Shown: in pieces, positions 53,101 to 64,000 of the stretch
Position numbering within the stretch: the stretch's first letter is position 1
Layout: each line of letters starts with the position of its first letter
DNA from: Ypsolopha sequella
Lineage: Eukaryota > Arthropoda > Insecta > Lepidoptera > Ypsolophidae
Assembly: GCA_934047225.1 (NCBI GenBank)
Contig: CAKOHE010000029.1
Location: forward strand, 1-64,000
Length of the DNA: 64,000 nucleotides
Direction: 5' to 3'
Translations under genes and position numbers: made by a program
Notes under the pieces: model-generated
Databases searched by the model: none
Told to the model about the DNA's origin: nothing
Seen by the model: only the letters and a program-made list of their open reading frames with translations

Positions 53101-54484
53101 AAAGCAATTATTACTACTGTTAGTAAAAACTAGAATAACTTAAAAATATTTTAAATAATTTAGCATCTTCTGGTTATAATTTGTAGGGTTGTCAATATTA
53201 ATTATAGTATTTACTATTTTGGTTTACTTGCAGGGAAATAATACCTTCGATCATTAAAAATTAGACAGAATTTGATAATTAAATGGAAAAAGAAACTGTT
53301 AATGACTTTCATTGGTAGTTAGAATTTTACTTTAAGGAATTAAATAAAATCTATTTAATTACAAAAAAGTCTTGTTTTATTTAATGAAATATTTAAGGAC
53401 AAATGGAAAAGGAAGTAGACAGTACGCCACTGATGAAGTTTTATATTTTACAGGTAGATGAGGAAGAACTTACTTATTAAGTACAAAGGGAAGTAAGATT
53501 GGGGGAAAGTAGAGAAGAGAAAATTTAAGATCGGGGAGAAGTAGAGAAGAAAATTAAAAATTTATGAAATTTTAATATGTTGACTGTGTAAATGCTTTGT
53601 CAATTGATAGTAAATTAAATAAAAAAAAAGTACAAGATCGTATTTTAATAAATTAATTTATTAAGAAATGAAATGTAAAAATATTCGGAAGTTTATTAAA
53701 AGCAGTTTATTCCAATTTCTCGTTGTCTTATTGAAATAAAAAAAAAATATATTAAATTATAGAAATTAATTTGGGTTTTATTTTAATTAGTGGTAGTTAG
53801 TTATGTTATAAGTTAGCTCAAAAGGTATTAGCTTAAGAGGTATTAAAGGATAATATTTTAAATAAGAGGTACTTAAATCATTTAGATTTGTCCATATTTG
53901 TTGAGCTGGTGGTTCGTTAGAGAAAGTGTTAGAGAGAATGGGGAAGGAAGTATGTTGTTGGTGGAAGAGATAGAAAGATACGACCATGACAATTAACTTT
54001 GTCTTTGGCAAAGAAAAGGGCTCTAGCGAGACAACAGATTCAGGAATGTGGACTCATGTTTATTGTCGTGTTATCCTGGAGACATTACACTACACAACAA
54101 ACTATTTAGTTGAAAAGGAGTTAGGTTAGAGTCATCTTGACTAATCAGCAGTAATAAACTGCGATTCTAAATAGTTTCACTACACACGCAGCTAATGCAT
54201 ATTTCCTCGGCAACTATACATTCTCCGAATGGTTGATTAGAATTTAACATTGGAAGAGATTCTAGACTGGGGAATTAGTTATTTGGGTACTTATCTTGAG
54301 AGCTATTAAAGTGATCTCGGTTCAAGAAAGAGACACAAAGACACATCTATTGTTCAAATTGAAAAAATAGAATTTGGCTAGAAGGTTGTTGTGTTACCTC
54401 TAGGGTAGAGTTAATTCACAACTAACTTCTTTGAAGGATTGAGTTCTCCTTGTTTGATGGATATTTATCTGTAGTTAATAAACC
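53101..54484. other. AT-rich spacer
   Basis: No gene was recognised. GAAGTAGAGAAGA is repeated around 53508 and 53540. Confidence 0.35.
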
Positions 54485-54784
54485 TGTTGTGGACTGTATG
54501 TAAGGAAAACGCTTGTTTCGATTTGTTCCTTTATTTGCTCTTTATTGTAGGAGAGCTATTATTCAACTGAATGCTGGTACAGTAAACCGCCCTACTTTTA
54601 TACACGCCGTTTTGCACACGGCACTAATCTAAACAGTCTTTCTTTGTCTAACTTATATCTATCTCTTTCATAAATTATCTAGCTTATGTCTATCTCTCTC
54701 TATACTCGTTGGGTGCGTCTGTGCGGTACTGCCGTCGGAGACCACCCTATTTTCCGTTTACGGCGAGGCTCGGCGTCCGCAACA
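54485..54784 (-). repeat. BEL/Pao 3' LTR, 300 bp
   Basis: Matches the other LTR along its whole length, but lacks a 174-bp block that the 5' LTR carries next to GGCGAGGCTC. The last codons of the integrase frame (54747-54784) overlap this LTR. Confidence 0.95.
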
Positions 54785-57305
54785 TTCCTCCCCCCGGCGT
54801 AGCACGCGTAGCCTCCTTTTCTAGGACGACGAGTCTTCTTGCGGGACGTTTGAATACTCCAGTTTTCGTTCGGACGTCTGCTACTCGTACGCCGCCGTCT
54901 GGTCCCTGGTAGGTGCGCTCGATGATGCCCATTGGCCAGGTGTTCCGAGGCAGGGTGTGATCGACGATCACCACGACGTCACCAGGCTGAAGAGATTGCT
55001 CGTTCTGGGTTGGCTCGCCACGTGGTACCAGTGTAGGAAGGTATTCGCGTACCCATCTCTTCCAATAGATGTCTGCGAGTGCTTGACTGGCACGCCAGGT
55101 CCGTCGATCAGCGACATCACATGGGCCCGTAGTAGGAAGACCGGTAGATGTACCCAGAAGGAAGTGATTTGGGGTGAGCGCCTCAGGATCGAGAGGGCTC
55201 ACGCTCACATGTGTCAGCGGTCGTGCGTTCACCGAGAACTCTGCCTCGGTCAGGAGTGTTTGTAGGACCTCCTCCGCTGGTTCTCGTTCTTGGAGTGTTG
55301 CCTTCAAAGCTGTCTTGATGGAGCGCACCAGTCGTTCCCAGGCTCCTCCTTGGTTTGGTGCTCCTGGTGGTATGAACCGCCACTCCATTCGATGAAGCAG
55401 CGCTTCGTCTCGCAGGGCGGGTGCCCACTCTGTATAGGCGGCTCGTAGTTCATGATCCGCTCCTTTGAAGTTCGTGGCGTTGTCTGAATACATTAGACGT
55501 GGCCATCCTCTACGTGCAGCCATTCTGCGCAGCGCCATTAGCGCCGAATCAGTGGAGAGTGACGGCACAAGTTCGATGTGCACGGCGCGTGTGGTGAGGC
55601 ACGTGTAGAGTGCGCCCCATCTCTTTTCGCGGCGGCGTCCCACTTTCACCACCATTGGCCCGAAGTAATCTACGCCACAGTTGGTGAACGGGCGATGGAA
55701 AGGGTCCAGGCGGGCGCGTGGCAGGTCTCCGGTAGCTGGCACTCGTGGTCTGGAGCGGCGCACTCGACAGAGAGTGCAGTTGCGTTCCACGGCTCGTACT
55801 GAAGGCCGTAGGTGGATTATCCAGTACTTTTGTCGAAGGTCGTTCGTCACGCGTTCACGGTTTGCGTGACCAGCAGCACAGTGCTCTTGCAACACGATGA
55901 GCTTTGTCAGGTGGTGACGTCCATCCAGGATCATGGGTTGCTTCGTCTCAATGGGCGCAGTCGCTGCTTCTATGCGGCCACGGACTCGAAGCACGCCGTC
56001 TTTCAGTACGGGATCCAGTTTGTATAGTCGGCTCCCTTTAGTGATAGGGCGGTTCGATTCGATCTTCTTGATGTCCTGATTGAAGCTCTCTTTCTGTGCT
56101 TGTTGTATGAGCGCTCATTCGGCTCGTTCAATGTGCTGGTGCTCCATTCTTGTAGCTCTGCGCCGGCATATGTCAGTGAATGCCAGTACACGGGCGGTTG
56201 CTCGTACTAGCGTCTCGTACTTGGAGAAACGGGTTGGATCTGGCAACCAGTCGCTTGTCGTCGTAGTATCTTCACTCGTATGGAGAACGTCTTGTTCGTC
56301 GTTTTCCTCGTCGATTGTTTGTTTTGTGGGCCATTGGTCTTCTGGTTCAAATAGGAAGCGCGGCCCTTGAAACCAGCGGTTGTTCTCGCTGATCGGTACT
56401 TGGGTCATCCTTGTGGCGTCATCAGCTACGTTCTCGCCAGTGGGTAGCCATCGCCATTCTTCTTTGTTAGTGAGCTCTGTGATCTCACCAAGTCGGTGCG
56501 CGACGAAAGGAGTGTATCGTTTTGAGTCGTGGTAAATCCAGTGTACCACGGTTGTGGAGTCACTCCAATAGATTGTTCTGGATATCTCGATACGATGTTC
56601 CCTTTTTATGGTCTCGGCGAGTCTGGCACCGATGACAGCCGCTTGTAGTTCAAGGCGAGGGATGGTCTGTACCCGTCGTGGTGCCACCTTAGCTTTGGCA
56701 GCCACTAGGGCGACTTGGATGCTCCCGTCGCGGTTCAGGATCCTCCAGTAGGCTACAGTAGCGTAGGCCTGCTCGCTTGCGTCACATAGAACGTGCAATT
56801 CTACACGCTCGTAGCTGCTCAGTCCGTAGCATCGATCTAGACGCAGGTGGGCGATCTCAGTGAGTTGCTGCAGCCAACATGTGAAGAGTTCGTCTTCTTC
56901 CGCGGGGATAGGTTCGTCCCAGGACATTTTGAGGCGCCACAGGCTTTGCAGGATGATCTTGGCTCTGATGGTGTATTGGCTCAGCAGCCCCAGTGGGTCG
57001 TATATTGACATGACCGCGCTGAGTGCTTCTCTTTTTGTTGGTGCGCGGGTCTGTGCTCGTACTTCAGCCGGGACTCGATGCATGGATGTGTTGAATCCCA
57101 ACTCATCTCGTTCTGCATTCCAGAAAAGCCTTGTTTCCCAGGTCTTCTCCTCCCAGTTGTGCTGGCACGGTCGCATGTAGGTCAGCTGGTACATCGCATA
57201 ATGTGGTCTTGCGATTAGCGTTCCATCCACGCAGTGTGAATCCAGCGGCCGCGTGCACTGTTCTAACTTCTTTGATGGTGCGTAGGGCCTCTTCTTCATC
57301 CTCAA
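54747..57305 (-). pseudogene. BEL/Pao pol, RNase H and integrase part, one internal stop
   Basis: One frame runs from about 57305 to 54747, broken only by TGA at 56115-56117. First part: NTSMHRVPAEVR, YDPLGLLSQYTIRAKIILQS (the BEL-specific linker), RNase H with VLCDASEQAYA, RLELQAAVIGARLA and YWSDSTTVVHW. Second part (415 codons after the first ATG-like start at 55994): zinc domain H38/H43/C73/C76, catalytic D109 (GVDYFGPM), D171 (YSDNATNFKGA) and E220 (GGAWERLV), then a DUF5641-like end (LADIYWKRWVREYLP). The 48-residue gap between the last two acids is usual for BEL/Pao. Confidence 0.9.
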
Positions 57306-60300
57306 AGCTGCATACTAAGTCATCCATGTAATGGCTGTGAGTGATGACTTCCAGTGCATGTGGATGTGTCTGCGCGTGTTCTCGTGCGTTATGATCGCGC
57401 ACGGAATGTGCCATGAATGGTGAACTCGCAGCGCCGAAGATCATACTCGTCATTTTGTAGAGACGAGGTGGGTTCATTCTGTCTTCGCCTCTCCAAAGAA
57501 ACTGTTGCGCTGGCTGATCTTCAGGGCGGATCTTGATACGTAGAAACATTTCTTGTATGTCTGCGGTGACTGCGACTGGTTTCTCTCTGAACCGAAACAG
57601 GATCCCCTGCAGTGATAAAAGCAGGTCCGGTCCTTCAAGCAACTCGGTGTTGAGGCTCACACCGTGACTCCTCGCAGCCGCATCGAATACAAGTCTTTTC
57701 TTGCCGGGCTTGTTTAAGTTTTCTACGGCAAAGTGCGGCAGGTACCAGCATACAGCGCTTGCATGTTCTGAGCCATCGCATGGTACCGCGTATCCTTTCT
57801 TGAGCAGGTTTTCTATTTGCGTGGTATATTCTCTGGCAAAGTCAGGCGAGGCGTCCATCTTTCGTTCTATTTGCCGAAGTCGACGTAACGCTGTGTTATA
57901 GCTCGGAGGCAGAGTTACTTCATCATGTCGCCATGGTAGCCCAACTTCATAACCGCTGTCAATCTTCTTCATTGTTTGTTTTACAATGCTCGTGGCTCGC
58001 TGATCTGTGTCGTTCAAGTGTGGTTTGCGAGCGACACCAAGTGCATCTATTCTGAAGTGTGCTTCTACCAGTTCATGTAGGCGTTGATCATTCTGTTCTC
58101 TGTTCTTGTTCATGTGCTGATCAGGTGTGTAGATATGTAGCACGCTCTCTTGGTTGTAGATGACGCTGCGTGGTACTGTTCCATGTATAACCCAGCCGAG
58201 TTGTGTTCTGGACGCGGCTGGTTGATTAGGGCCGCCGACTCGCAGCTCGCGGGATACAATGTGCTCCCAGTGGTCTGTCCCCACCAGGATTCCGGGACGT
58301 GCTAGTTCGTAGCATACGTCTTCTTTCAGTATATCTTGCAGGTGTTCATGTTTCAGCAGTGATTCTGGGATGGACTGCTGATGAAGCCTCAGGTTTTTGA
58401 CGGTGCGTGCTTGTAACTTGTGTAGTGCGACGTCTCTCTTGCCTCTCAGTTGCACGCTGACGATCTTGCTGTCTCCCTCTTTTGTAGTCATATTGACGCC
58501 GTGCAGGTGCAAGGGTAGTGATGGCCCTTCTGCACCAATGTTCCGCGCTATTTCTTCGTCGATGAGAGTGACAGTGGCTCCCTCATCAAGCAGTGCATGA
58601 GTGCTGACCTCTCCCCGTGGTCCGACGATGACGATTGGACATACTTTGAGCAGTACGGTTCGTGGGCCGGTAGCGGTTTTGGTTGCTACCGACAAGACTG
58701 CCTCGGTGCTTACAGTCGGTGTCTGGGTGGCGGGTGTGCTTTCCTCTTCTTGATGCAGTGTCTGGTGATGAGGGCGGCGACATTGGTTGATGCCGCACAG
58801 CTTGGCTTTGCAGTTGATTCGTCTATGCTTCTTTTGTATGCATTTGAAGCATAACTTCTTGTCTCGAACGAATTCCCAACGCTGATCAATAGTTAGTGCT
58901 TTGTAGCTCGGGCACTGGGGTAGCGTGTGTCTTTGCTCGCAGCTTGGGCATTGGTAGCTCTGTTCTTCTATACTTTCGACGATGTTGTATATGGCGCTTG
59001 CTTTCTTCTTGTGAATTGTAGCTGGTCGAAGCTCTTTCTTTGTTGCGGAGACAGGTGCAGTGTTCGTGGTGGAGGAGTACGCGTACTTCAGTCCCCAGTC
59101 TGCCTCGCGCATGAGGAAGCGAGACAGAACGATGATTTCAGGATCTAGTGTTCCTTCCTCTTCATGAGCATATTGACACCAGCGAGATTGAAGGTGTGGA
59201 CTGAGTTTATTCAGAACCTCTCGCGCCAGTGTGGGATTGTAGAGGTACCCCCGTCGATCGATGCTCTTGAACACGCAGACAATGTTCTGTAGTTTGACGG
59301 CGAATTTGTTCAGTTCAATTGGTGACTGTCCTGGTCTTGGCAGCTTCTTCAGCTCCTCGAATGTTTGGTCGATGATAATTTCTGGTCTCCCGTAGCATTG
59401 TTCCAGAGTATGCATAATTATCTCTGGACTGGTGGCTGTGTGCATGAGTGCAGCCACTGCGTCTCGTGCTTCTCCTTTGAGGCAGGTTCTCAGCCGCAGT
59501 AGGTTCTCGGCAGGTGAGATGTTGTACATTTTCGTAGAGTCGCGCATAGCTGCCTTGAATGGTAGCCACTCGTTCGAAGATCCGGAGAAAAATGGCAGCT
59601 CGATCTGTCGGGGCCGCGGTCTGGCTATCCTCTCTAGTGTCTCTGCTAGTTGATCGATACTGTTTCTTGTTCTGTCCGGAAGGCGCCCCACATTGGTCAT
59701 GCGTGGAGTATGTTCAAACTGGATTCTTGTTGGATCTTCTTGTATTCCTACTGGTTCTTGTATCTGCTGGTAAGCGCTGTTCTCCCCCCGTGCAGTCTGC
59801 GGGTTTGCGCGCAGCCAGTCATCCACCTTCTTTTGAGGGTTGTCAGCTCGTAGTGGTTCTTCGTGCTGGCTCCCTTCCTCTTCTTCGATTACAGACATGT
59901 CGACGGCTAGACGCTTCTTTATTAGGTCAGCTTCGATCTCCAGTTCTTTTTTCTTAAGGGCTGCTAACTTCTCCGAGGCTTCCAGTTCAGCCATTCGCTT
60001 TCGCATCGTGGCGCTCGCAGTAGATCGTTGCGAGGACACGGAGTGCGCCGGTGGCCCGTATTGAACTTGGGTCTCTCTTAGCAGCAGCTCTGACGAAATA
60101 CCGGCGGTGGCTGTGATGCCGGTGGTGGTACCGTGGTCGACGGTGCCTGTTTGTACCGTAGGTGACGCGGGTGGTTCTATCTGCAGTCGTCTCTGTCGCT
60201 CTTGCTCTAGCCTCAGATTTTCGTGGCGTAGTTCCTCTTCACGCTGTTCAATCGTGCGCCTCTGGTCTTCCAGGATTTCTGCATCACCGTGGCTCCTTGT

Positions 60301-60405
60301 GACGACCATGGTGATAGGTCCGTAGCAGCTCTGGATAGGCGTCCGATGGTGTGGAGAGGTCTTCTTTGGCTGGTTCTTGGCTCGAGATCCGGCTCGAAGG
60401 ACCAT
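57103..60405 (-). pseudogene. BEL/Pao gag, protease and reverse transcriptase part, frameshifted at its end
   Basis: 1100 codons. The first ATG (60403-60405) overlaps the primer-binding site, so the likely start is Met33 (MVVTRSHGD). A coiled coil spans 42-165; Gag DUF1759 about 268-430 (LPFFSGSSNEWLPFK); zinc part C486-x2-C489-x3-H493-x4-C498 and a CCHC C519-x2-C522-x4-H527-x4-C532; protease LLDEGATVTLID (D607); reverse transcriptase about 880-1060 with KKRLVFDAAAR, AVTADIQEMFLRI and YMDD at 1026-1029. After about residue 1075 the frame leaves the homology, which continues in the next frame within 57103-57180. Confidence 0.9.
60388..60404 (-). other. BEL/Pao primer-binding site
   Basis: TGGTCCTTCGAGCCGGA on the minus strand, five bases after the 5' LTR. 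The TGG start complements a tRNA CCA end. This sequence is a common style in BEL/Pao elements. Confidence 0.75.
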
Positions 60406-60409
60406 TTAC

Positions 60410-60883
60410 TGTTGTGGACTGTATGTAAGGAAAACGCTTGTTTCGATTTGTTCCTTTATTTGCTCTTTATTGTAGGAGAGCTATTATTCAACTGAATGCT
60501 GGTACAGTAAACCGCCCTACTTTTATACACGCCGTTTTGCACACGGCACTAATCTAAACAGTCTTTCTTTGTCTAACTTATATCTATCTCTTTCATAAAT
60601 TATCTAGCTTATGTCTATCTCTCTCTATACTCGTTGGGTGCGTCTGTGCGGTACTGCCGTCGGAGACCACCCTATTTTCCGTTTACGGCGAGGCTCGTCA
60701 CGACACGATCTCCGACATGCCGCCAACCATCATATTGGCGGCCCCCCCCGGACCCGCGGGTTGAAGCCCGCGGAGTTGAAGCCCGGGCAAAGATGTACAC
60801 ATCAAGGCCCGTACCTTCGACCGCCCTTCGGGCGGCCGAAGACGACCCACGTATCGTATCGGCGAGGCTCGGCGTCCGCAACA
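60410..60883 (-). repeat. BEL/Pao 5' LTR, 474 bp
   Basis: Same ends as 54485-54784 but with an extra 174 bp between two copies of GGCGAGGCTC. The extra block is GC-rich and has hairpins (CCCGCGGGTTGAAGCCCGCG and CCGCCCTTCGGGCGG). Confidence 0.95.
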
Positions 60884-60888
60884 AAACC

Positions 60889-61221
60889 TATAGATTAGAA
60901 TTTCAACTGATTTAATTTTTGATTAACCGTTTGGTATAAAAATTCGCTTTCTGACATATTTTCTTCCGAACTTGAGGTTTCGCAGGTGTTTATGATGAAT
61001 GGATACACAGGGTGGGTTAAAAAGTCGTTCTCCACTTTGATGACATGCTCACAAGCATTTTTCCAAAGCGTGTTTTAAGGCAGTTTTTAATCAAAACTTG
61101 TAGAGCTTTATTAAATAGTGTGTGCTATCAAGCAAGGTAATTATTTTTCACAATTTCATACATTCTTACGTTAAAAACTTTTTTTAGTCTATGGAACTCC
61201 TTGGTAACAAATTAAATTTCC
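60889..61221. other. Spacer upstream of the THAP relic
   Basis: No gene. It ends with a T-rich stretch and TTTCCTTGCAG, an acceptor-like site directly before the next reading frame. Confidence 0.4.
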
Positions 61222-61917
61222 TTGCAGATGCCTAGACGTTGCTGTGTACCCGGCTGTAAATCAAACTATGATTCTACTTTGAAGAATGGAGAAAAGCCAG
61301 TTTCCACTTTTGTTTTTCTTCGAGATGAAAACCAACGTAGCCTTTGGACAAAGGCGATACCGAGAGCCAATTGGCAGCCTTCTAAAGGATCTTTCGTGTG
61401 CTGTAAACATTTTAATGATAGCGAAATAATCCGAAGTGAAAATATAATAAAAAGTGATGGAATGCGTGAGGTAGTTTCCTTGCATAACCCAAAATTGATT
61501 GATGGTGCTGTGCCCCACATTTTTCCCAACCTACCTCAATATTTGAGTTCAACGAAAAAGTCTAGGGTGGATATGTGGATATATATATGTGGATATGAAA
61601 TAAATGAAATATGGAATAAATACATTGACAAAAAAAACTGCATATCTACAATAAAAGAAAGCAAAGGTAATTGCATAAATAATGGATATTTTGATTATTT
61701 GCAACGAGGAGGACTGTCTCTGCCCACAGATTCTGTAAAATTTCCATGTTTTCATTTGTATGCTTTATTTAATTATATCATTCAGCATGGAGATTTAAAA
61801 ACCACTTTCTTTAAATTGGATGATATGCGAGGCATGTTGTCATCGCTTACAATTTCAAGTTTGCAATCGGTTGATTTTTTTGTAGAAATTGATGGGTATT
61901 ATGAAGCAGGGCACTGA
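61222..61917 (+). pseudogene. THAP-domain protein, P-element-like transposase relic
   Basis: 231 codons. The N-terminus is a THAP zinc-binding domain: MPRRCCVPGCKSNY (first Cys pair region, C8/C12), W42, VCCKHF (C60-x2-H63, F64) and the AVPxIFP motif (AVPHIFPNL). THAP domains bind DNA in P-type transposases and derived host factors. The end, YLQRGGLSLPTDSVKF and LFNYII, matches the C-terminal region of P-like transposases. The RNase H-like catalytic core that normally lies between is gone and is replaced by a short Lys/Ile-rich stretch. A splice acceptor-like TTTCCTTGCAG precedes the first ATG. It is either an internally deleted transposon copy or a short DNA-binding repressor-like product. 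Confidence 0.65.
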
Positions 61918-62131
61918 TTAAAATCATTATATTTTACAATTTTTAAAACTTTATCAAATATTATATTAAACAACTTCACGAAAAATGTAAATAGCTCCAA
62001 TGCAAAAAAAAACAAAAACAAAAAAAACAAATTTAAAAAGAAAGCTTAATGTGTTTTTAAATAATTGAACTTTAATCAAAGTTTAAGTATTTGTCACATT
62101 AATTTAGTTTGATTTGCAACTAATAAGATTA
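61918..62131. other. AT-rich spacer
   Basis: No gene. An A-rich run lies at 62004-62040. Confidence 0.35.
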
Positions 62132-62221
62132 ATGGGTGTGAAAGAAGCGAAAGATGTGTGTCAGGATCGTAACAGATGGAAATCCGAAATCTGTGCCTAC
62201 CCCTCTGAGAGACAAAGGTGA
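62132..62221 (+). pseudogene. RTE-like LINE C-terminus
   Basis: MGVKEAKDVCQDRNRWKSEI then a stop after about 29 codons. The CQDRNRW motif is the polymerase end also seen inside the Transib (14211-14370). Confidence 0.55.
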
Positions 62222-62327
62222 GTACCTATATAATATGTATCTATAAATCCTGTTGAAGTTTTCGCAGTATCCACTATCCATGCGTCAATATCGGTTCACG
62301 CAAATACAAAATGCAACGTTGCCAAAT

Positions 62328-62765
62328 TTAATAGCATGGCTTGTAATAGAGAAGGCTATGGTTTAACACACAATAATAGGGGGGCAGCCTTAAAATTTCA
62401 TGCCCAGCCTCAGCCGCTATTTTGTCGATGACGTATTTCTTTTCAAACTTTTGATTTTCTACAATTTCCAACAACTTCTTAATAATTATTTTCTCAGGTA
62501 TAGTAACATGACGCCTTCTTAAAAAAGCTATTATATCCGCTTTTCTTGTATTTGTGTTGGGAATTTTTTCGTCTTGCCGGCTATGATAAGACGCATTATC
62601 CATAACGATAACGCTGTTGGCAGGGATATTGGGTAAGAGCTGCTCTATGAACCATCTTTCAAACAATTCCGAACACATGTCTTCGTGATAGTCTGCACTT
62701 AAGTTTTTCAAATGTTTGCTCGAGACAAGAAGAGCCCTTGGAATCCAACCATTTTCAGTGGATAC
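62328..62765 (-). pseudogene. DDE (IS630/Tc1-mariner-type) transposase fragment
   Basis: On the minus strand: [60 protein letters not shown] (second catalytic D), then [20 protein letters not shown]. Intact members continue PPYHPxLNPIExxW with the last catalytic acid; here the text changes to [14 protein letters not shown] and stops. The N-terminal DNA-binding half and first D are lost where the frame runs into the GATA microsatellite. Confidence 0.75.
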
Positions 62766-64000
62766 ATAGATAGATAGATAGATAGATAGATACATAGATA
62801 GGTAGATAGGTAGATAGGTAGATAGGTAGATAGGTAGATAGGTAGATAGGTAGATAGGTAGATAGGTAGATAGGTAGATCGGTAGATCGGTAGATAGGTA
62901 GATAGGTAGATAGGTAGATAGGTAGATAGGTAGATAGGTAGATAGGTAGATAGGTAGATCGGTAGATCGGTAGATCGGTAGATCGGTAGATAGGTAGATA
63001 GGTAGATAGGTAGATCGGTAGATCGGTAGATTCGGTAGATAGGTAGGTAGGTAGGTAGGTAGATAGGTAGATAGGTAGATAGGTAGGTAGGTAGGTAGGT
63101 AGGTAGGTAGGTAGATTGGTAGATAGGTAGGTAGGTAGATAGGTAGATAGGTAGATAGGTAGATAGGTAGATTGGTAGGTAGGTAGGTAGGTAGGTAGGC
63201 AGGTAGGTAGGTAGGTAGGTAGGTAGGTAGGTAGGTAGGTAGGTAGGTAGGTAGGTAGGTAGATAGGTAGATTGGTAGATTGGTAGGTAGGTAGGTAGGT
63301 AGGTAGGTAGGTAGGTAGGTAGGTAGGTAGGTAGGTAGGTAGGTAGGTAGGTAGGTAGGTAGGTAGGTAGGTAGGTAGGTAGGTAGATATGGTAGGTAGG
63401 TAGGTAGGTAGGTAGATTGGTAGATTGGTAGATTGGTAGATTGGTAGATTGGTGGATTGGTAGATTGGTAGATTGGTAGATTGGCAGATTGGCAGATTGG
63501 TAGATTGGTAGATTGGTAGATTGGTAGATTGGCAGATTGGCAGATTGGCAGATTGGTAGATTGGTAGATTGGTAGATTGGTAGATTGGTAGATTGGTAGA
63601 TTGGTAGATTGGTAGATTGGTAGATTGGTAGATTAGTAGATTAGTAGATTGGTAGATTGGTAGATTGGTAGATTGGTAGATTGGTAGGTAGGTAGGTAGG
63701 TAGGTAGATAGGTAGATAGGTAGATAGGTAGATCGGCAGATCGGTAGATAGGTAGGTAGGTAGGTAGGTAGGTAGATAGGTAGATAGGTAGATAGGTAGG
63801 TAGGTAGGTAGGTAGATAGGTAGATAGGTAGATAGGTAGGTAGGTAGGTAGGTAGGTAGGTAGGTAGGTAGGTAGGTAGATTGGTAGATAGGTAGGTAGG
63901 TAGATAGGTAGATAGGTAGATAGGTAGATAGGTAGATTGGTAGATTGGTAGATTGGTAGATTGGTAGATTGGAAGATTGGTAGATTGGTAGGTAGGTAGG
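62760..64000. repeat. Tetranucleotide microsatellite block (TAGA/TAGG/TTGG), over 1.2 kb, runs off the window
   Basis: Begins as (GATA)n, turns into (TAGGTAGA)n, then blocks of (TAGG)n and (TTGGTAGA)n with sparse TCGG, TTGGCAGA and TTAGTAGA variants. Pure (TAGG)n stretches reach over 100 bp. The blocks alternate more than once, so expansion and local duplication both acted. No coding content. Confidence 0.98.

Larger units (their letters stand above)
54485..60883 (-). mobile_element. BEL/Pao LTR retrotransposon, nearly complete
   Basis: LTRs at 54485-54784 and 60410-60883 share TGTTGTGGACTGTATGTAAG at the plus-strand start and GGCGTCCGCAACA at the end. The target duplication is AAACC (54480-54484 and 60884-60888). 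Coding is on the minus strand: gag-protease-RT, then RNase H, then integrase. One frameshift and one nonsense codon interrupt the polyprotein. Confidence 0.95.

Overview
This window reads as transposon-dominated genomic DNA from an insect, most likely a moth or butterfly. The base composition is AT-rich. The element mix (RLE-type LINEs, gypsy and BEL/Pao LTR elements, Transib, hAT, Tc1/mariner and P-like relics, tRNA-headed SINE-like repeats, and the dispersed motif GCCAAGTGCGAGTCGGACT) is typical of lepidopteran genomes. No species can be named from the sequence alone. No complete host gene is visible. What remains of host genes is fragmentary: two exons of an SLC22-like organic cation transporter, the C-terminal half of a cathepsin B, and the promoter plus first 14 codons of a histone H4 gene.

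Layout. 1-2508: LINE ORF2 cut by the window start, with its 3' tail. 2634-7059: a nest of small inverted-repeat elements, a LINE tail and a BEL/Pao gag scrap, ending in a 260-bp hAT MITE with a perfect 8-bp target duplication. 7094-9775: decayed RLE-type LINE. 11205-12165: 26-bp minisatellite. 12657-13606: broken mariner-like transposase. 14099-16313: decayed Transib element, with RSS-like CACAGTG termini, CGGCG target duplication and a RAG1-like transposase relic. 16800-35300: MITEs, SINE heads, a hAT element carrying only the hATC domain (17755-18797), LINE scraps, and 41-, 62- and 43-bp tandem arrays. 35811-37580: transporter exons and cathepsin B fragment, with an RLE-LINE in the intron. 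38313-39721: more RLE-LINE pieces. 43473-49282: full-length gypsy element with identical LTRs and one 1738-codon gag-pol frame. 49398-49603: truncated histone H4. 51944-53100: LINE 3' end. 54485-60883: nearly complete BEL/Pao element. 61222-62795: THAP/P-like relic and DDE transposase relic. 62760-64000: tetranucleotide microsatellite running off the window end.

The genes do not form a host pathway. The functional logic is that of element life cycles: gypsy and BEL/Pao encode capsid, protease, reverse transcriptase, RNase H and integrase between LTRs. The LINEs encode endonuclease and reverse transcriptase. The cut-and-paste elements survive mainly as terminal repeats with internal deletions. 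Old DNA elements, young LTR elements, broken host gene pieces and long simple arrays together suggest a heterochromatic or low-recombination region. A W chromosome or pericentromere is a possibility, but that is an inference only.
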